Source of the DNA: Pelobacter seleniigenes DSM 18267
GTDB taxonomy: Bacteria; Desulfobacterota; Desulfuromonadia; Desulfuromonadales; Geopsychrobacteraceae
Length of the DNA: 64,000 nt
Assembly (NCBI RefSeq): GCF_000711225.1
Contig: NZ_JOMG01000002.1
Coordinates: 1,810,501-1,874,500 of the forward strand
Reading direction: 5' to 3'
Numbering within the stretch: position 1 is the first letter of the stretch; every line of letters starts with the position of its first letter. Of the stretch, positions 26,068-34,464 are shown in pieces. A program made the translations under genes and the position numbers. A model generated the notes under the pieces. The model searched no databases. It saw only the letters and a list, made by a program, of their open reading frames with translations, and was not told the DNA's origin.

Positions 26068-27656
26068 GTCAAGCCGCACCCGTAATCCTGAATGGAAATG
26101 ATCTGAGCATCGATGATATCGTCGCCATCGGGGTTGGGGACAAGCAGGTCGCCCTTGACCCGCAGGCCCTGCAACGCTGTCGGGCCAGCCGCGCCTTTTT
26201 GGAAGACGAAGTCGCCGCCAAGCGGGTGATCTATGGGGTTAATACTTCCTTTGGGCCGATGTGCAACAAGATCATCGATGATGAACAGATTCAGGAACTG
26301 CAGGTCAACCTGATTCGCAGCCATGCCGCCGGGCTCGGCGAGCCGCTCAAGGATTATATCGCCATCGCCGTCATGGCGGTGCGCCTGAACACCCTGGTCA
26401 AGGGCTTTAGCGGGGTCCGGGTTGAGTTGCTCGAGCATATGCAGTGGCTGATCAATCAACGGGTCGCGGCCTATATCCCCGAATGCGGCAGTGTCGGCGC
26501 GTCCGGCGACCTGATTCATCTGGCCCACCTGGCCCTGGCTGTCATCGGCGAGGGACAGCTCTACTATGAAGGGGAACTGCGTCCAGCCGCAGCAGTTTAC
26601 GAGCAACTCGGCAGAGCGCCGCTGACCCTGCGCTTTAAGGAGGGGATCGCGCTGATGAACGGCACCAGCGCTATGACCGCGCTGGCCGCTTTCGCCATCT
26701 TCGGGGCGCGCAAGCTGCTCAATATCAGCTGTGTGACCGGGGCGTTCGCCATTGAGATATTCGGCGGCATCGACGATGCCTTCGATGAAGACCTCCATCT
26801 GGTCAAACCCCATCGCGGGCAGATTCAGATTGCCGACACCATCCGCAAACTCTATCAGGGTTCTGCCAACATCACCCTGCGTTCGCAGATGCATGAACTG
26901 ATCCGGCAGCAGAAAACAGACGGGCCGGTCTTCGAAACCACCATCAACGTGCAGGATGTCTATTCAGTCCGCTGTACTCCCCAGGTCCTCGCCCCGGTGG
27001 CCGAGGCCGTGGCCGAAGCCGTGCGGGTGGTCGAGATCGAAGCCAACTCCTCCAATGACAACCCGATTATCATCGCCGAGCAGAAAAAGATCATTCATGG
27101 CGGCAATTTCCATGGTCAGAGCATCGGTTTCGCCATGGATATGCTGTGTATGGCCATGGCCACCCTCTGTAACCTGTCGGAGCGGCGGACCAACAAATAT
27201 CTCGATAAGAATCTCAATGAAGGGCTGCCGGAATTCCTGATTCCCGGCACCCTCGGTCTGACCATGGGGTTCATGGGCGCGCAATACCTGGCGACCTCGA
27301 CCACGGCAGAGAACCGCCAGCTGGCCGGCCCGGTCAGTACCAACTCCATCAGCTGCAATGCGTCCAACCAGGATGTGGTCAGCATGGGAACGGTCGCCGC
27401 TCGCAAAGCCTTCAAGTCAGTGAGCAACGCCAAGCATGTCATCACCCTGGAGGTTCTGGCTGATCTGCAGGCCCTTTCCTTCGGTCAGGCCGCCAGTCAG
27501 CTGGGACGGGGCACGGGGCGGATCTATGAACTGCTCAAGGCCGAGTTCAAGGTCTACGACAACAGTGCGATCTTTCATGACGAACTGGTGCGGCTGCGCC
27601 GGCAGCTGTTTTCCAGCCAGCTGTTCGACGACCTGGCGGTTTACTGGAGGGAATAA
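26064..27656 (+). CDS. Aromatic amino acid ammonia-lyase, probable tyrosine ammonia-lyase
   Basis: This is an MIO-cofactor lyase of 530 residues. The self-cyclising Ala-Ser-Gly is at 146-148 in GSVGASGDL, the catalytic Tyr is Y57 in VIYGVNTSFGPM, and HGGNFHGQSIGF is conserved. The selectivity region reads LIRSHAAG. That Ser-His pair is usual for histidine lyases but also occurs in the characterised tyrosine lyase of Flavobacterium johnsoniae, which shares KVIYGVNTxFGPM and LIRSH. Between an aryl ligase and dehydratase, tyrosine to p-coumarate as polyketide starter is the best reading; histidine lyase cannot be excluded by sequence alone. It starts inside the ligase end (four-base overlap). 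Confidence 0.85.
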   Translation: MSQAAPVILNGNDLSIDDIVAIGVGDKQVALDPQALQRCRASRAFLEDEVAAKRVIYGVNTSFGPMCNKIIDDEQIQELQVNLIRSHAAGLGEPLKDYIAIAVMAVRLNTLVKGFSGVRVELLEHMQWLINQRVAAYIPECGSVGASGDLIHLAHLALAVIGEGQLYYEGELRPAAAVYEQLGRAPLTLRFKEGIALMNGTSAMTALAAFAIFGARKLLNISCVTGAFAIEIFGGIDDAFDEDLHLVKPHRGQIQIADTIRKLYQGSANITLRSQMHELIRQQKTDGPVFETTINVQDVYSVRCTPQVLAPVAEAVAEAVRVVEIEANSSNDNPIIIAEQKKIIHGGNFHGQSIGFAMDMLCMAMATLCNLSERRTNKYLDKNLNEGLPEFLIPGTLGLTMGFMGAQYLATSTTAENRQLAGPVSTNSISCNASNQDVVSMGTVAARKAFKSVSNAKHVITLEVLADLQALSFGQAASQLGRGTGRIYELLKAEFKVYDNSAIFHDELVRLRRQLFSSQLFDDLAVYWRE

Positions 27657-28081
27657 TGGCGGAACTGCAATTACCGATGGCGGCGGAGAGCCTGGTTCCG
27701 CACCGTCTGCCGATGCGCCTGGTGGAACGGCTACTGGCGGTGGAGGGCAAAAACGGGGTGGTCGAAGCCCTGGTCAGCGCGGACGGGCTGTTGGTTGACG
27801 CGCAGGGCCAACTGGAAGAGGTCGCCCTGGTTGAACTGATTGCCCAGGGTTATGCGGCTTTAAAGGGCTACCTTGATCGCTGTGCTGGCCAGCCGGTGCG
27901 ACAGGGATTTCTGGTCGGCGTCAAAAAATTCACCAGCCTTGCTCCCGTCTATGCCGGAGACCGGTTGCAAATTGAGATTCGGACCCTGGCCGAACTGGAG
28001 GATTTTGCCGTTGCCGAGGGTGACATCCGGCGTGGCGGAGACCTGCTCGGCCGGGGTGAAGTGAAAGTCTGGATACAATGA
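27656..28081 (+). CDS. 3-hydroxyacyl-ACP dehydratase, ApeP-like
   Basis: This is a hotdog-fold protein of 141 residues whose pattern SLVPHRLPMRLVERLL...VELIAQGYAA...QGFLVGVKKF matches the ApeP dehydratases of aryl polyene clusters. It would remove water from ACP-bound 3-hydroxy intermediates to leave trans double bonds. It shares one base with the lyase stop and overlaps the next gene by four. Confidence 0.8.
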   Translation: MAELQLPMAAESLVPHRLPMRLVERLLAVEGKNGVVEALVSADGLLVDAQGQLEEVALVELIAQGYAALKGYLDRCAGQPVRQGFLVGVKKFTSLAPVYAGDRLQIEIRTLAELEDFAVAEGDIRRGGDLLGRGEVKVWIQ

Positions 28082-28725
28082 ACATGAAGATCGCACAACG
28101 GTTGTGGATAACTTTGTTGATAACCCTGCTGACCTGTTCAGCAACGGTGACTCGGGCTGCCGATCTGGCGACGGTGCTGACGGAAGTAAAGGCGGTGGCT
28201 GGCCAGACCGATACCCTGTACAGTCATTTCACCCAGGAAAAGCATCTTGATATCATGGCGGAAACATTGCTCTCCCAGGGGCTGTTCGCCTATCGCAAAC
28301 CGGACCATTTGCGCTGGGAATTGTTGACTCCCATCGCTTCCGGTTTTGTCCTGCGTGGTCAGCAAGGGGAGCGCTGGAACGGCTTGAGCAGGGAGCTGGA
28401 GCGTTTTTCAGTGGATCGTGATCCGCTTATGGGGATGATCGCCCAGCAACTGTTGGCCTGGGCGCGGGTCGATCTCGATTGGTTGCAGCAGCGCTATGTC
28501 ATGGAGCTGGTCAGTGAACAACCGCTGCAGCTGAAACTGACCCCGCGTGATGCGGGCGAGGCCGGCTTCATCGATCACCTGGAGATTTTCTTCGCTGCTG
28601 ACCGACGCTATGTCGAGCAGGTGGTGCTTGTGGAAAAGTCCGGGGACAGCACCCGCTTGCGCTTCACCGATGTTAAGGTCAACGGCAGTTTGCCGGATGA
28701 TATTTTTGCGGCGCCGGGTTTCTGA
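28078..28725 (+). CDS. LolA-like outer-membrane lipoprotein carrier
   Basis: The 215-residue protein has a signal peptide ending near AAD at residues 27-29 and a LolA-type periplasmic beta-sheet domain (SHFTQEKHLDIM, RKPDHLRWELLTP, LRFTDVKVNGSLPDDIF). Members in aryl polyene clusters are thought to ferry lipidic product through the periplasm to the outer membrane. It shares one base with the MMPL exporter gene that follows. Confidence 0.85.
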   Translation: MNMKIAQRLWITLLITLLTCSATVTRAADLATVLTEVKAVAGQTDTLYSHFTQEKHLDIMAETLLSQGLFAYRKPDHLRWELLTPIASGFVLRGQQGERWNGLSRELERFSVDRDPLMGMIAQQLLAWARVDLDWLQQRYVMELVSEQPLQLKLTPRDAGEAGFIDHLEIFFAADRRYVEQVVLVEKSGDSTRLRFTDVKVNGSLPDDIFAAPGF

Positions 28726-31094
28726 TGAAGCTGTTCCAGACGTGCTATGAAAAGCTGGCCCGCCGCCGGGGTCGGCTGCTCCTGCCGGTGCTGTTGCTCC
28801 TGGGCCTGGCCCTGGCCTGGCTACCGCAGTTGCGCATCGGCGACAGCATCGTGGCCATGCTGCCGGACGGCAACAGCCAGGTGGCGCGCGATTTCGGGCT
28901 ATTGCAGAAGACCCCGTTCTCCCGCAAGCTGGTCATCCAGCTGCAGGCGGCCAAGACGGTATCGACCGCTGACCTGGTCGCGGCAACAGATCAGCTTGGA
29001 CAACGGTTGCCCGCCGAGCTGTTTACTCATCTGCAGAGCGGCCCGGGGGATATGGGCAAGCTGGCGCTGCTCAACGACCTCGGCAAATACCTGGCGGTGT
29101 TGGCGACGAAGCAGGATCTTCAGACCATCGCCGAACGGCTGACGCCTGAGCAGGTCGACCGGCAGATGGCGGAGAATCTGGGCAAATTGCTGCAGCCGCA
29201 GGGGGTGGCCCTGAAAGAACAGATCCGCCGCGACCCGCTGAACCTGACCCCTCTGGCGCTGCAGAAGTTGCTTTACCTCAACCCTTTGCCCGGGGTGCGG
29301 ATTGAACAGGGGCACTTTATCAGCGCGGACCGACGCAGCAGTTTGATCCTGGCCGACACCCCGGTGCTGATGACCGATGCCGCCGGCGCCCGGCGGCTGG
29401 TGGACGCTTTTCAGCAGGCCGCGGCCCAGTTGCCGGCGGGTATTTCGGCCAGTTTGTTGAGCGGTCACCCCTATACTTTGGCCAACACCGAGATCATCAA
29501 GGCGGATATGGGGCGGGTGTTGTTGGTCTCCGGGATCGGCCTGCTGGCGTTGTTCCTGATTTTTTTGCGGCGGCGCCAGGCGCTGAGCGTTTTTCTGCTC
29601 CCCTTTGCGAGTATGCTGCTGGCGCTGGTGGTGACCTCCTGGTGGTATCCGCAGCTGTCCGGCATTACCGTCGGGTTCGGCGCGGTGCTGCTCGGGATCA
29701 CCATCGATTACGGTCTGCATGTCTATTTCGCCCTGTGCCGCAGCAATGACGGGCGGGGCGCCCGACTCCAGGCCGTGGCCCGGCCGCTGCTGTTTGGCGG
29801 GTTGACCACGCTGGTGGCCTTTGCCGTGTTGCTGCGCTCCGAACTGCCGGGGCAGCGTCAGCTGGCGGTTTTTGCTGTGACCGGGATTCTGGTCGCCTTG
29901 CTGCTCGCCCTGTTTGTTTTGCCCCAACTGGTCGGTGCGGCCGTCACGCGGCCCGAACTGCGCAAGGGCTATCGACGCCCCCTGTTTGAACGCCACCCCA
30001 AGCTGCGTTGGACCGTGCTGGGGGTGTGGCTGGCAAGCATGATTTTCTGCGCGGTGGGGGCGCAGCAGCTGCGCATCAACGGCGAACTGCGTCGCCTGAG
30101 TTACGTGCCGCCGGCACTGGCCCAGGCGGAACAGCAGTTGGCTGCGCACTGGGGGAACATGCGCGGCCGGGCGATGATTTTTGCCGCCGGGGCGGACCTG
30201 CAAAGGGCGCTGCAGCGCAATGAAGAGGTTTGGCAGCGCCTTGGCCGGCACCAGCTGCAGGATCAGGTGGTGAGCCTGGCGCCGCTTTATCCACCCCTGG
30301 CTCTCCAGCAGCAGCGGCAACTGCACTGGCATAACTTCTGGGCCGAAAAACAGCCGGTTGCCGATGAGCTGCTGGTGCAGGCCGGGGCCAAATACGGCTT
30401 TACCGCCAATGCCTTTGCCCCGTTTGACCAGTTCCTGAACACGGATCCTGGTCCACTCGACCTGGCGGTTTTGCAAAGCTGGGGGCTGGGTGATTTGCTG
30501 GGCAACTTTATTTTTCAGGATGGTTCGGAGTTCCAGGTGTTGACCCTGCTGCCGGACCGGCCCGAACTGATCGCCGTCCTGGATGGTGAATTCGCCGACC
30601 TGTCGGGCGTCACCCTGGTGTCGCAAAGCCACTTCGGCCGTCAGCTCAGCCGGGCCATCGCCGGCGATTTCAGCAGCTTTATCGCCACGGCCGGAATTGT
30701 GGTGCTGATCCTGCTGATTGTACTGTTTCGGAAACTTGCCGATGTGCTGCTGGCGGTGCTGCCGGTGCTGAGTGGCCTGCTGTTCATGTTCGGCTGGATG
30801 GGCTGGCTCGGGGTGGAGATGAACCTGTTCAATGTGGTCGCCTCGATCCTGATCATCGGGCTGGGAGTGGATTACGGAATTTTCATGACCTGCCACAGCC
30901 GCCAGCCCCAGGACCTGGGTTCCGGGCAGGCGATTCTGGTCTCCGGGTTGACCACGCTGGTCGGCTTCGGGGCGCTGGTGGTGGCGCGTCACCCGGCCCT
31001 GTACTCCATCGGCATCACCGTGTTGCTCGGAATCTGCGCGGCCGTGCCGACCGCGGTGCTGGTGATTCCGGCCTTCCGGCCGAAAAGGTGGTAG
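28725..31094 (+). CDS. MMPL/RND-family exporter
   Basis: This is a 789-residue inner-membrane exporter of the MMPL type: one helix at the N-terminus, a large periplasmic loop, a bundle of membrane helices around residues 255-400, then a second loop and second bundle around residues 645-785. GITIDYGLHVYFAL and GLGVDYGIFMTCHS are the paired acidic motifs expected for proton-driven transport. Placed between LolA-like and DUF3261 genes, it fits the transport module of aryl polyene pigments to the outer membrane. Confidence 0.88.
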   Translation: MKLFQTCYEKLARRRGRLLLPVLLLLGLALAWLPQLRIGDSIVAMLPDGNSQVARDFGLLQKTPFSRKLVIQLQAAKTVSTADLVAATDQLGQRLPAELFTHLQSGPGDMGKLALLNDLGKYLAVLATKQDLQTIAERLTPEQVDRQMAENLGKLLQPQGVALKEQIRRDPLNLTPLALQKLLYLNPLPGVRIEQGHFISADRRSSLILADTPVLMTDAAGARRLVDAFQQAAAQLPAGISASLLSGHPYTLANTEIIKADMGRVLLVSGIGLLALFLIFLRRRQALSVFLLPFASMLLALVVTSWWYPQLSGITVGFGAVLLGITIDYGLHVYFALCRSNDGRGARLQAVARPLLFGGLTTLVAFAVLLRSELPGQRQLAVFAVTGILVALLLALFVLPQLVGAAVTRPELRKGYRRPLFERHPKLRWTVLGVWLASMIFCAVGAQQLRINGELRRLSYVPPALAQAEQQLAAHWGNMRGRAMIFAAGADLQRALQRNEEVWQRLGRHQLQDQVVSLAPLYPPLALQQQRQLHWHNFWAEKQPVADELLVQAGAKYGFTANAFAPFDQFLNTDPGPLDLAVLQSWGLGDLLGNFIFQDGSEFQVLTLLPDRPELIAVLDGEFADLSGVTLVSQSHFGRQLSRAIAGDFSSFIATAGIVVLILLIVLFRKLADVLLAVLPVLSGLLFMFGWMGWLGVEMNLFNVVASILIIGLGVDYGIFMTCHSRQPQDLGSGQAILVSGLTTLVGFGALVVARHPALYSIGITVLLGICAAVPTAVLVIPAFRPKRW

Positions 31095-31096
31095 GG

Positions 31097-31762
31097 ATGA
31101 TAATGCGGCTGCTGATTATTTTTGTGCTGCTGCTGGGGGGCTGTGGGCCGACCCTGTCCCGCCAGCGGCTGCCGACCGATTGCCGGGCCGAAGCACCCGC
31201 GGAGCAGCTGGTGGCACAGCAGTGGCTGCAGCAGCCGGTCATCTGGCGTTTGCGCCAGGCGGCCCTGCTCGAAATCGGGCCGAAGAAAATCGCCCTGGAA
31301 GGGTTCCTGCGCCTGGACCTGGTTCATCAGCAGGCCCGGCTGGTGGCGCTGAACGAGATGGGGCTGGTGCTGTTCGACCTGACGGTCAGCAGTGACGCTG
31401 AGCAGCTGCAACGGGCCATCCCGCAGTTGCAGCAGCAAAAAGGGCTGGCCAAGGGGATCGCCCTGAGTATCCGGAGTATTTTTCTCCAACCCCGGCCGCA
31501 AGCCGCGGACCGGTTGGTCAAAGAGGGCTCGGTCGAGCGGCTGCTGCGCCAGACCGCCGCGGAGCAGGTGCAATTTATTTTTGATTGTCAGGGTGATCTG
31601 CGCCAAACCCGACTGAACTCGGCTGGGCAGGAATGGCGCGTTCAATACGACAGCTACCAGCTTTATGAGGCGACCCGGCTGCCGAGCGAGATCGTTTTTT
31701 TCGATCAGCAGCATGCCGTGAAGCTGTCCCTCTGGTTGCGTGAAGCGAGGCAGGAACCATGA
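31097..31762 (+). CDS. DUF3261-type lipoprotein
   Basis: About 221 residues with a short signal peptide and lipobox LLLGGC, so it is lipid-anchored, probably to the outer membrane. The body shows the pattern of the small lipoprotein that accompanies MMPL exporters in aryl polyene clusters (ApeN-like): ALLEIGPKKIALEGFLRLD near the start and EIVFFDQQHAVKLSLWL near the end. ATG 31097 is preceded by AAAAGGTGG; ATG 31103 is equally in frame. It overlaps the following dehydratase gene by four bases. Confidence 0.75.
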   Translation: MIMRLLIIFVLLLGGCGPTLSRQRLPTDCRAEAPAEQLVAQQWLQQPVIWRLRQAALLEIGPKKIALEGFLRLDLVHQQARLVALNEMGLVLFDLTVSSDAEQLQRAIPQLQQQKGLAKGIALSIRSIFLQPRPQAADRLVKEGSVERLLRQTAAEQVQFIFDCQGDLRQTRLNSAGQEWRVQYDSYQLYEATRLPSEIVFFDQQHAVKLSLWLREARQEP

Positions 31763-32133
31763 ATCAGATGCGTGAAGCACTGTTGCAGGCGGCCACCGGG
31801 CCCGCCCTGCTGGCTGAAAACAGCTGCCGGCAGGAGTTCTGTTTTGCGGAAAATTTTGTCGGCTTTGGCGGACATTTCCCGGGTTACCCGATTCTGCCGG
31901 CCATGCTCCAGGTGTTGCTTGGACAGCTGCTGGCCGAAACCCTGCTCGGCAAACGGCTGCAGCTGGTGACTCTGGACCGCGCCAAATTCATGCAACAGCT
32001 GCGCCCGGGTGACATAATCACGGTCAGCCTGACCTTGACGGAGCAGCATGGCCAACTGCGTTGCAGTACGGAATTACGGAGCGCCGAGACGGTCGCTGCG
32101 CGTTTTGTCCTGCTATTGAAAGATGGTGAATGA
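31759..32133 (+). CDS. 3-hydroxyacyl-ACP dehydratase, FabA/FabZ-like (ApeI-like)
   Basis: This is a 124-residue hotdog protein with the FabZ-type active-site segment FGGHFPGYPILPAMLQ, the His being the catalytic base. With the dehydratase at 27656 it would give the cluster two DH subunits, which in characterised aryl polyene systems act as distinct or paired dehydratases. It overlaps the preceding lipoprotein gene by four bases. Confidence 0.83.
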   Translation: MNQMREALLQAATGPALLAENSCRQEFCFAENFVGFGGHFPGYPILPAMLQVLLGQLLAETLLGKRLQLVTLDRAKFMQQLRPGDIITVSLTLTEQHGQLRCSTELRSAETVAARFVLLLKDGE

Positions 32134-32136
32134 ACA

Positions 32137-32598
32137 ATGAGAAAACCCTATTTTCGCACTTCCGCCGATGCCCCGCCGCCGTTACGCTGCATGGCACAAC
32201 GGATTGTGCGCTTTGAAGAAGTCGATCCCCTCGGCATTGTCTGGCACGGCCGTTACCCGAGCTATTTCGAAGACGGGCGGGTGCTGCTCGGCAAGCAGTT
32301 CGGACTCGGCTACCTGGATTTTTATGAGCAGGGGATTGTTGCGCCCATTAAACAGATGCATGCCGATTATCATCTGCCGCTGCGTTTTGGCGATGAGTTC
32401 AGCATCGAAGCGATCCTGCACTGGAGTGACGCGGCGCGGCTGAATCATGAATTTATTTTGCGCAACGCGGCGGGCGAGGTGACCACCACCGGTTATTCGG
32501 TGCAACTGCTGCTGGACAGTGATTTCAACGTGCTGATGCTGCCGCCGCCCTTTTACGAAGCGGTGCGGGAGCGCTGGCGGGCCGGAGAGCTGACATGA
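32137..32598 (+). CDS. 4-hydroxybenzoyl-CoA-thioesterase-like hotdog protein
   Basis: This is a 153-residue single hotdog-domain thioesterase with the 4HBT signature VRFEEVDPLGIVWHGRYPSYFEDGR, where the Asp of EVDPLG is the catalytic residue. In aryl polyene clusters the equivalent (ApeK-like) enzyme releases or proofreads acyl-ACP intermediates. The start lies three bases after the previous stop, and it overlaps KS3 by four. Confidence 0.85.
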   Translation: MRKPYFRTSADAPPPLRCMAQRIVRFEEVDPLGIVWHGRYPSYFEDGRVLLGKQFGLGYLDFYEQGIVAPIKQMHADYHLPLRFGDEFSIEAILHWSDAARLNHEFILRNAAGEVTTTGYSVQLLLDSDFNVLMLPPPFYEAVRERWRAGELT

Positions 32599-33716
32599 AC
32601 AACCCGGTCGTGCTGGCCAGAAGCATTGCCGTGACCGCCCTCGGCAACGATCTCGATGGCCTTTGGCAGGGGTTGCTGGACGGCCGCCGCGGGATCGCCG
32701 CGCTGGACCGTTTTTCCTGCGCCAACTATATCTCCGCCCTGGGAGGCTGTATCGATGGTCTGGCCGCCGCGCCGGGGTCGCTGTTTCAGGCTCTGCTTGA
32801 ACGGGTGGCGGAGCAACTCGGCCCGCTGCCCCAAGATTGTCGCCTGCTGGTAGCGTCCACCAAGGGAGAGGTCGATCTGTTGCAGCAACAGCGCGGCGAC
32901 CTGCGCCCGGAACTGCTGTTCGAAAACCTGCTGGCAACCATTGCCGCGCGCCTGGGGCTGAGTGATCGGGGGATGAATATCAATGCCGCCTGTGCCTCGT
33001 CGACCGTGGCCGTCGCCCGTGCGGCCGCGTTGATCGCTGCCGGTCAGGCCGAGGCGGTGCTGGTGTTTGCCGCAGATGTCTTGAGCGAGTTCGTATTTTC
33101 CGGATTTTCCGCCTTGCAGGCCCTCTCCGCACAGCCCTGTCGGCCGTTTGACCGACAGCGCAACGGGCTCAACCTGGGGGAGGCGGGGGTGGCCCTGCTA
33201 CTGCTCAGTGCCGACCGTGCCCGGCGCGAGGGCTTGGCGCCGCTGGCGACCGTTCGTGGCTGGGGAGTGGCCAATGACGCCTTTCACGTGACCGCCCCGG
33301 CGCGGGACGGCCGCGGCCTGATCCGCGCCTGTCAGCAGGCGTTGCAGCAGGCGGAGATTAACCCCGAACAGGTTGCCGCGGTCAATGCCCACGGCACCGC
33401 CACGGTCTATAACGATGCCATGGAGTTGACCGCCTTTGCGGCTGTTTTTGACGGCCGGATTCCACCGTTGCACGGCATCAAGGGGAGCATCGGCCATTGC
33501 CTGGGCGCTGCCGGCGGGGTGGAGATCGCCATTGCTGCGCGGTCATTGCTGGAACAGCGCATTCCCGGCACGGTCGGCTGCGCAACCCCGGAAGAGCTGG
33601 CCGGTGATGCGATCAGCACTGCCGTCCGTGCCATCAGCGGTGACTATCTGCTCTGCAGCAACTCCGGTTTCGGCGGGATCAACGGGGTGGTGATCCTCGG
33701 CAGGGGGGCGCTATGA
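32595..33716 (+). CDS. Beta-ketoacyl-ACP synthase (KS3)
   Basis: This is a somewhat short (373 residues) FabF-type condensing enzyme with catalytic C133 in NAACASSTVAV and His residues in NAHGTATVYND and KGSIGHCLGAAGG. It precedes, with a four-base overlap, a cysteine-less half-length KS-like gene. This is the arrangement of the ApeO/ApeC heterodimer, in which the short partner acts like a chain-length factor. It is therefore the likely main polyene-extending KS. Confidence 0.9.
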   Translation: MNNPVVLARSIAVTALGNDLDGLWQGLLDGRRGIAALDRFSCANYISALGGCIDGLAAAPGSLFQALLERVAEQLGPLPQDCRLLVASTKGEVDLLQQQRGDLRPELLFENLLATIAARLGLSDRGMNINAACASSTVAVARAAALIAAGQAEAVLVFAADVLSEFVFSGFSALQALSAQPCRPFDRQRNGLNLGEAGVALLLLSADRARREGLAPLATVRGWGVANDAFHVTAPARDGRGLIRACQQALQQAEINPEQVAAVNAHGTATVYNDAMELTAFAAVFDGRIPPLHGIKGSIGHCLGAAGGVEIAIAARSLLEQRIPGTVGCATPEELAGDAISTAVRAISGDYLLCSNSGFGGINGVVILGRGAL

Positions 33717-34414
33717 AAGCCTGGCTCAACGGTATCGGCTGGCAGACTCCGGCCGGCCCCGGCCCGCAGGGTGCCGCTATTGTGCAACCGCTGATCGGCG
33801 GCCCTCTGGAGATTCCGACCCGGAAACAGATTTTTGCCGCGGCCGACAAGCGCTTCGGCCGGCTCGACGACTTTTCCCGGGTCGGCCTGGCCGCTGCGGC
33901 CTTCTGTCTGCGTGACGCCGGGGCCGAAGACTATCAGGAGACCCGGCCCATCGGCATTGTTGCGGCCAGCCGCTACGGCTGCCTGGCTACTGACATCGCC
34001 TATTTGGAAACCATGCTGGTCGATGGCGGCAAGCTGGCCAGTCCGAATCTGTTCGCCTACACCCTGGCCAACAGTTTCCTCGGGGAAGTGGCCCTGCGCT
34101 TCGGCCTGGGCGGCAATTCCCTGGTCATCAACCAGCAGGACAACAGCCGGCTGGCGGCGATTCATTTTGCCCTGGAAGAGCTTGCCACCAGCACCCAAAG
34201 CGGCATGCTGGCCGGAATCTGCGACCTGCCCGGACCTGACCCGGCCGACCAAGCTGACCTGCCGGGGGCGGTCTTTCTGCTCCTGGCCAAGGAACCGGGA
34301 GCAAGCAGATGCTACGGCTGCCTGGAAAACACCGCCAGTGGGCTGAGCCTGGCGGGAGAGCGCGTCAGCAGTCTGGCGCAGTTACTGGAACGCTGCCTGA
34401 TCCAACAGTCATGA
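33713..34414 (+). CDS. Short KS-like protein without catalytic cysteine (chain-length-factor-like)
   Basis: At 233 residues this is about the N-terminal two-thirds of a ketosynthase fold. FSRVGLAAAAFCLRDAG and RPIGIVAASRYGCLATD match KS structural segments, but the nucleophile region reads LVINQQDNSRLAA, with Gln/Asp where Cys is expected, and the His motifs are absent. It fits the ApeC-type partner that dimerises with the neighbouring KS3. The frame is clean and translation is coupled to KS3, so this is a dedicated short protein rather than a broken gene. Confidence 0.75.
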   Translation: MKAWLNGIGWQTPAGPGPQGAAIVQPLIGGPLEIPTRKQIFAAADKRFGRLDDFSRVGLAAAAFCLRDAGAEDYQETRPIGIVAASRYGCLATDIAYLETMLVDGGKLASPNLFAYTLANSFLGEVALRFGLGGNSLVINQQDNSRLAAIHFALEELATSTQSGMLAGICDLPGPDPADQADLPGAVFLLLAKEPGASRCYGCLENTASGLSLAGERVSSLAQLLERCLIQQS

Positions 34415-34464
34415 ACGTCCCGTGCGCAGGAGCACAACCTGCCGGGAGAAGGAGATAGCTGCTT

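Noticed and set aside
28899-30992. 697-codon minus-strand open frame opposite the MMPL exporter
   Set aside because: It is Gln/His/Arg-rich shadow of a clear membrane exporter, and the + strand gene is supported by family motifs and translational coupling.
33713-34414. Short KS-like gene as a frameshifted or truncated pseudogene
   Set aside because: The frame is intact, starts in an overlap with KS3, ends in a clean stop, and its length and missing Cys match the known short chain-length-factor-like partners.
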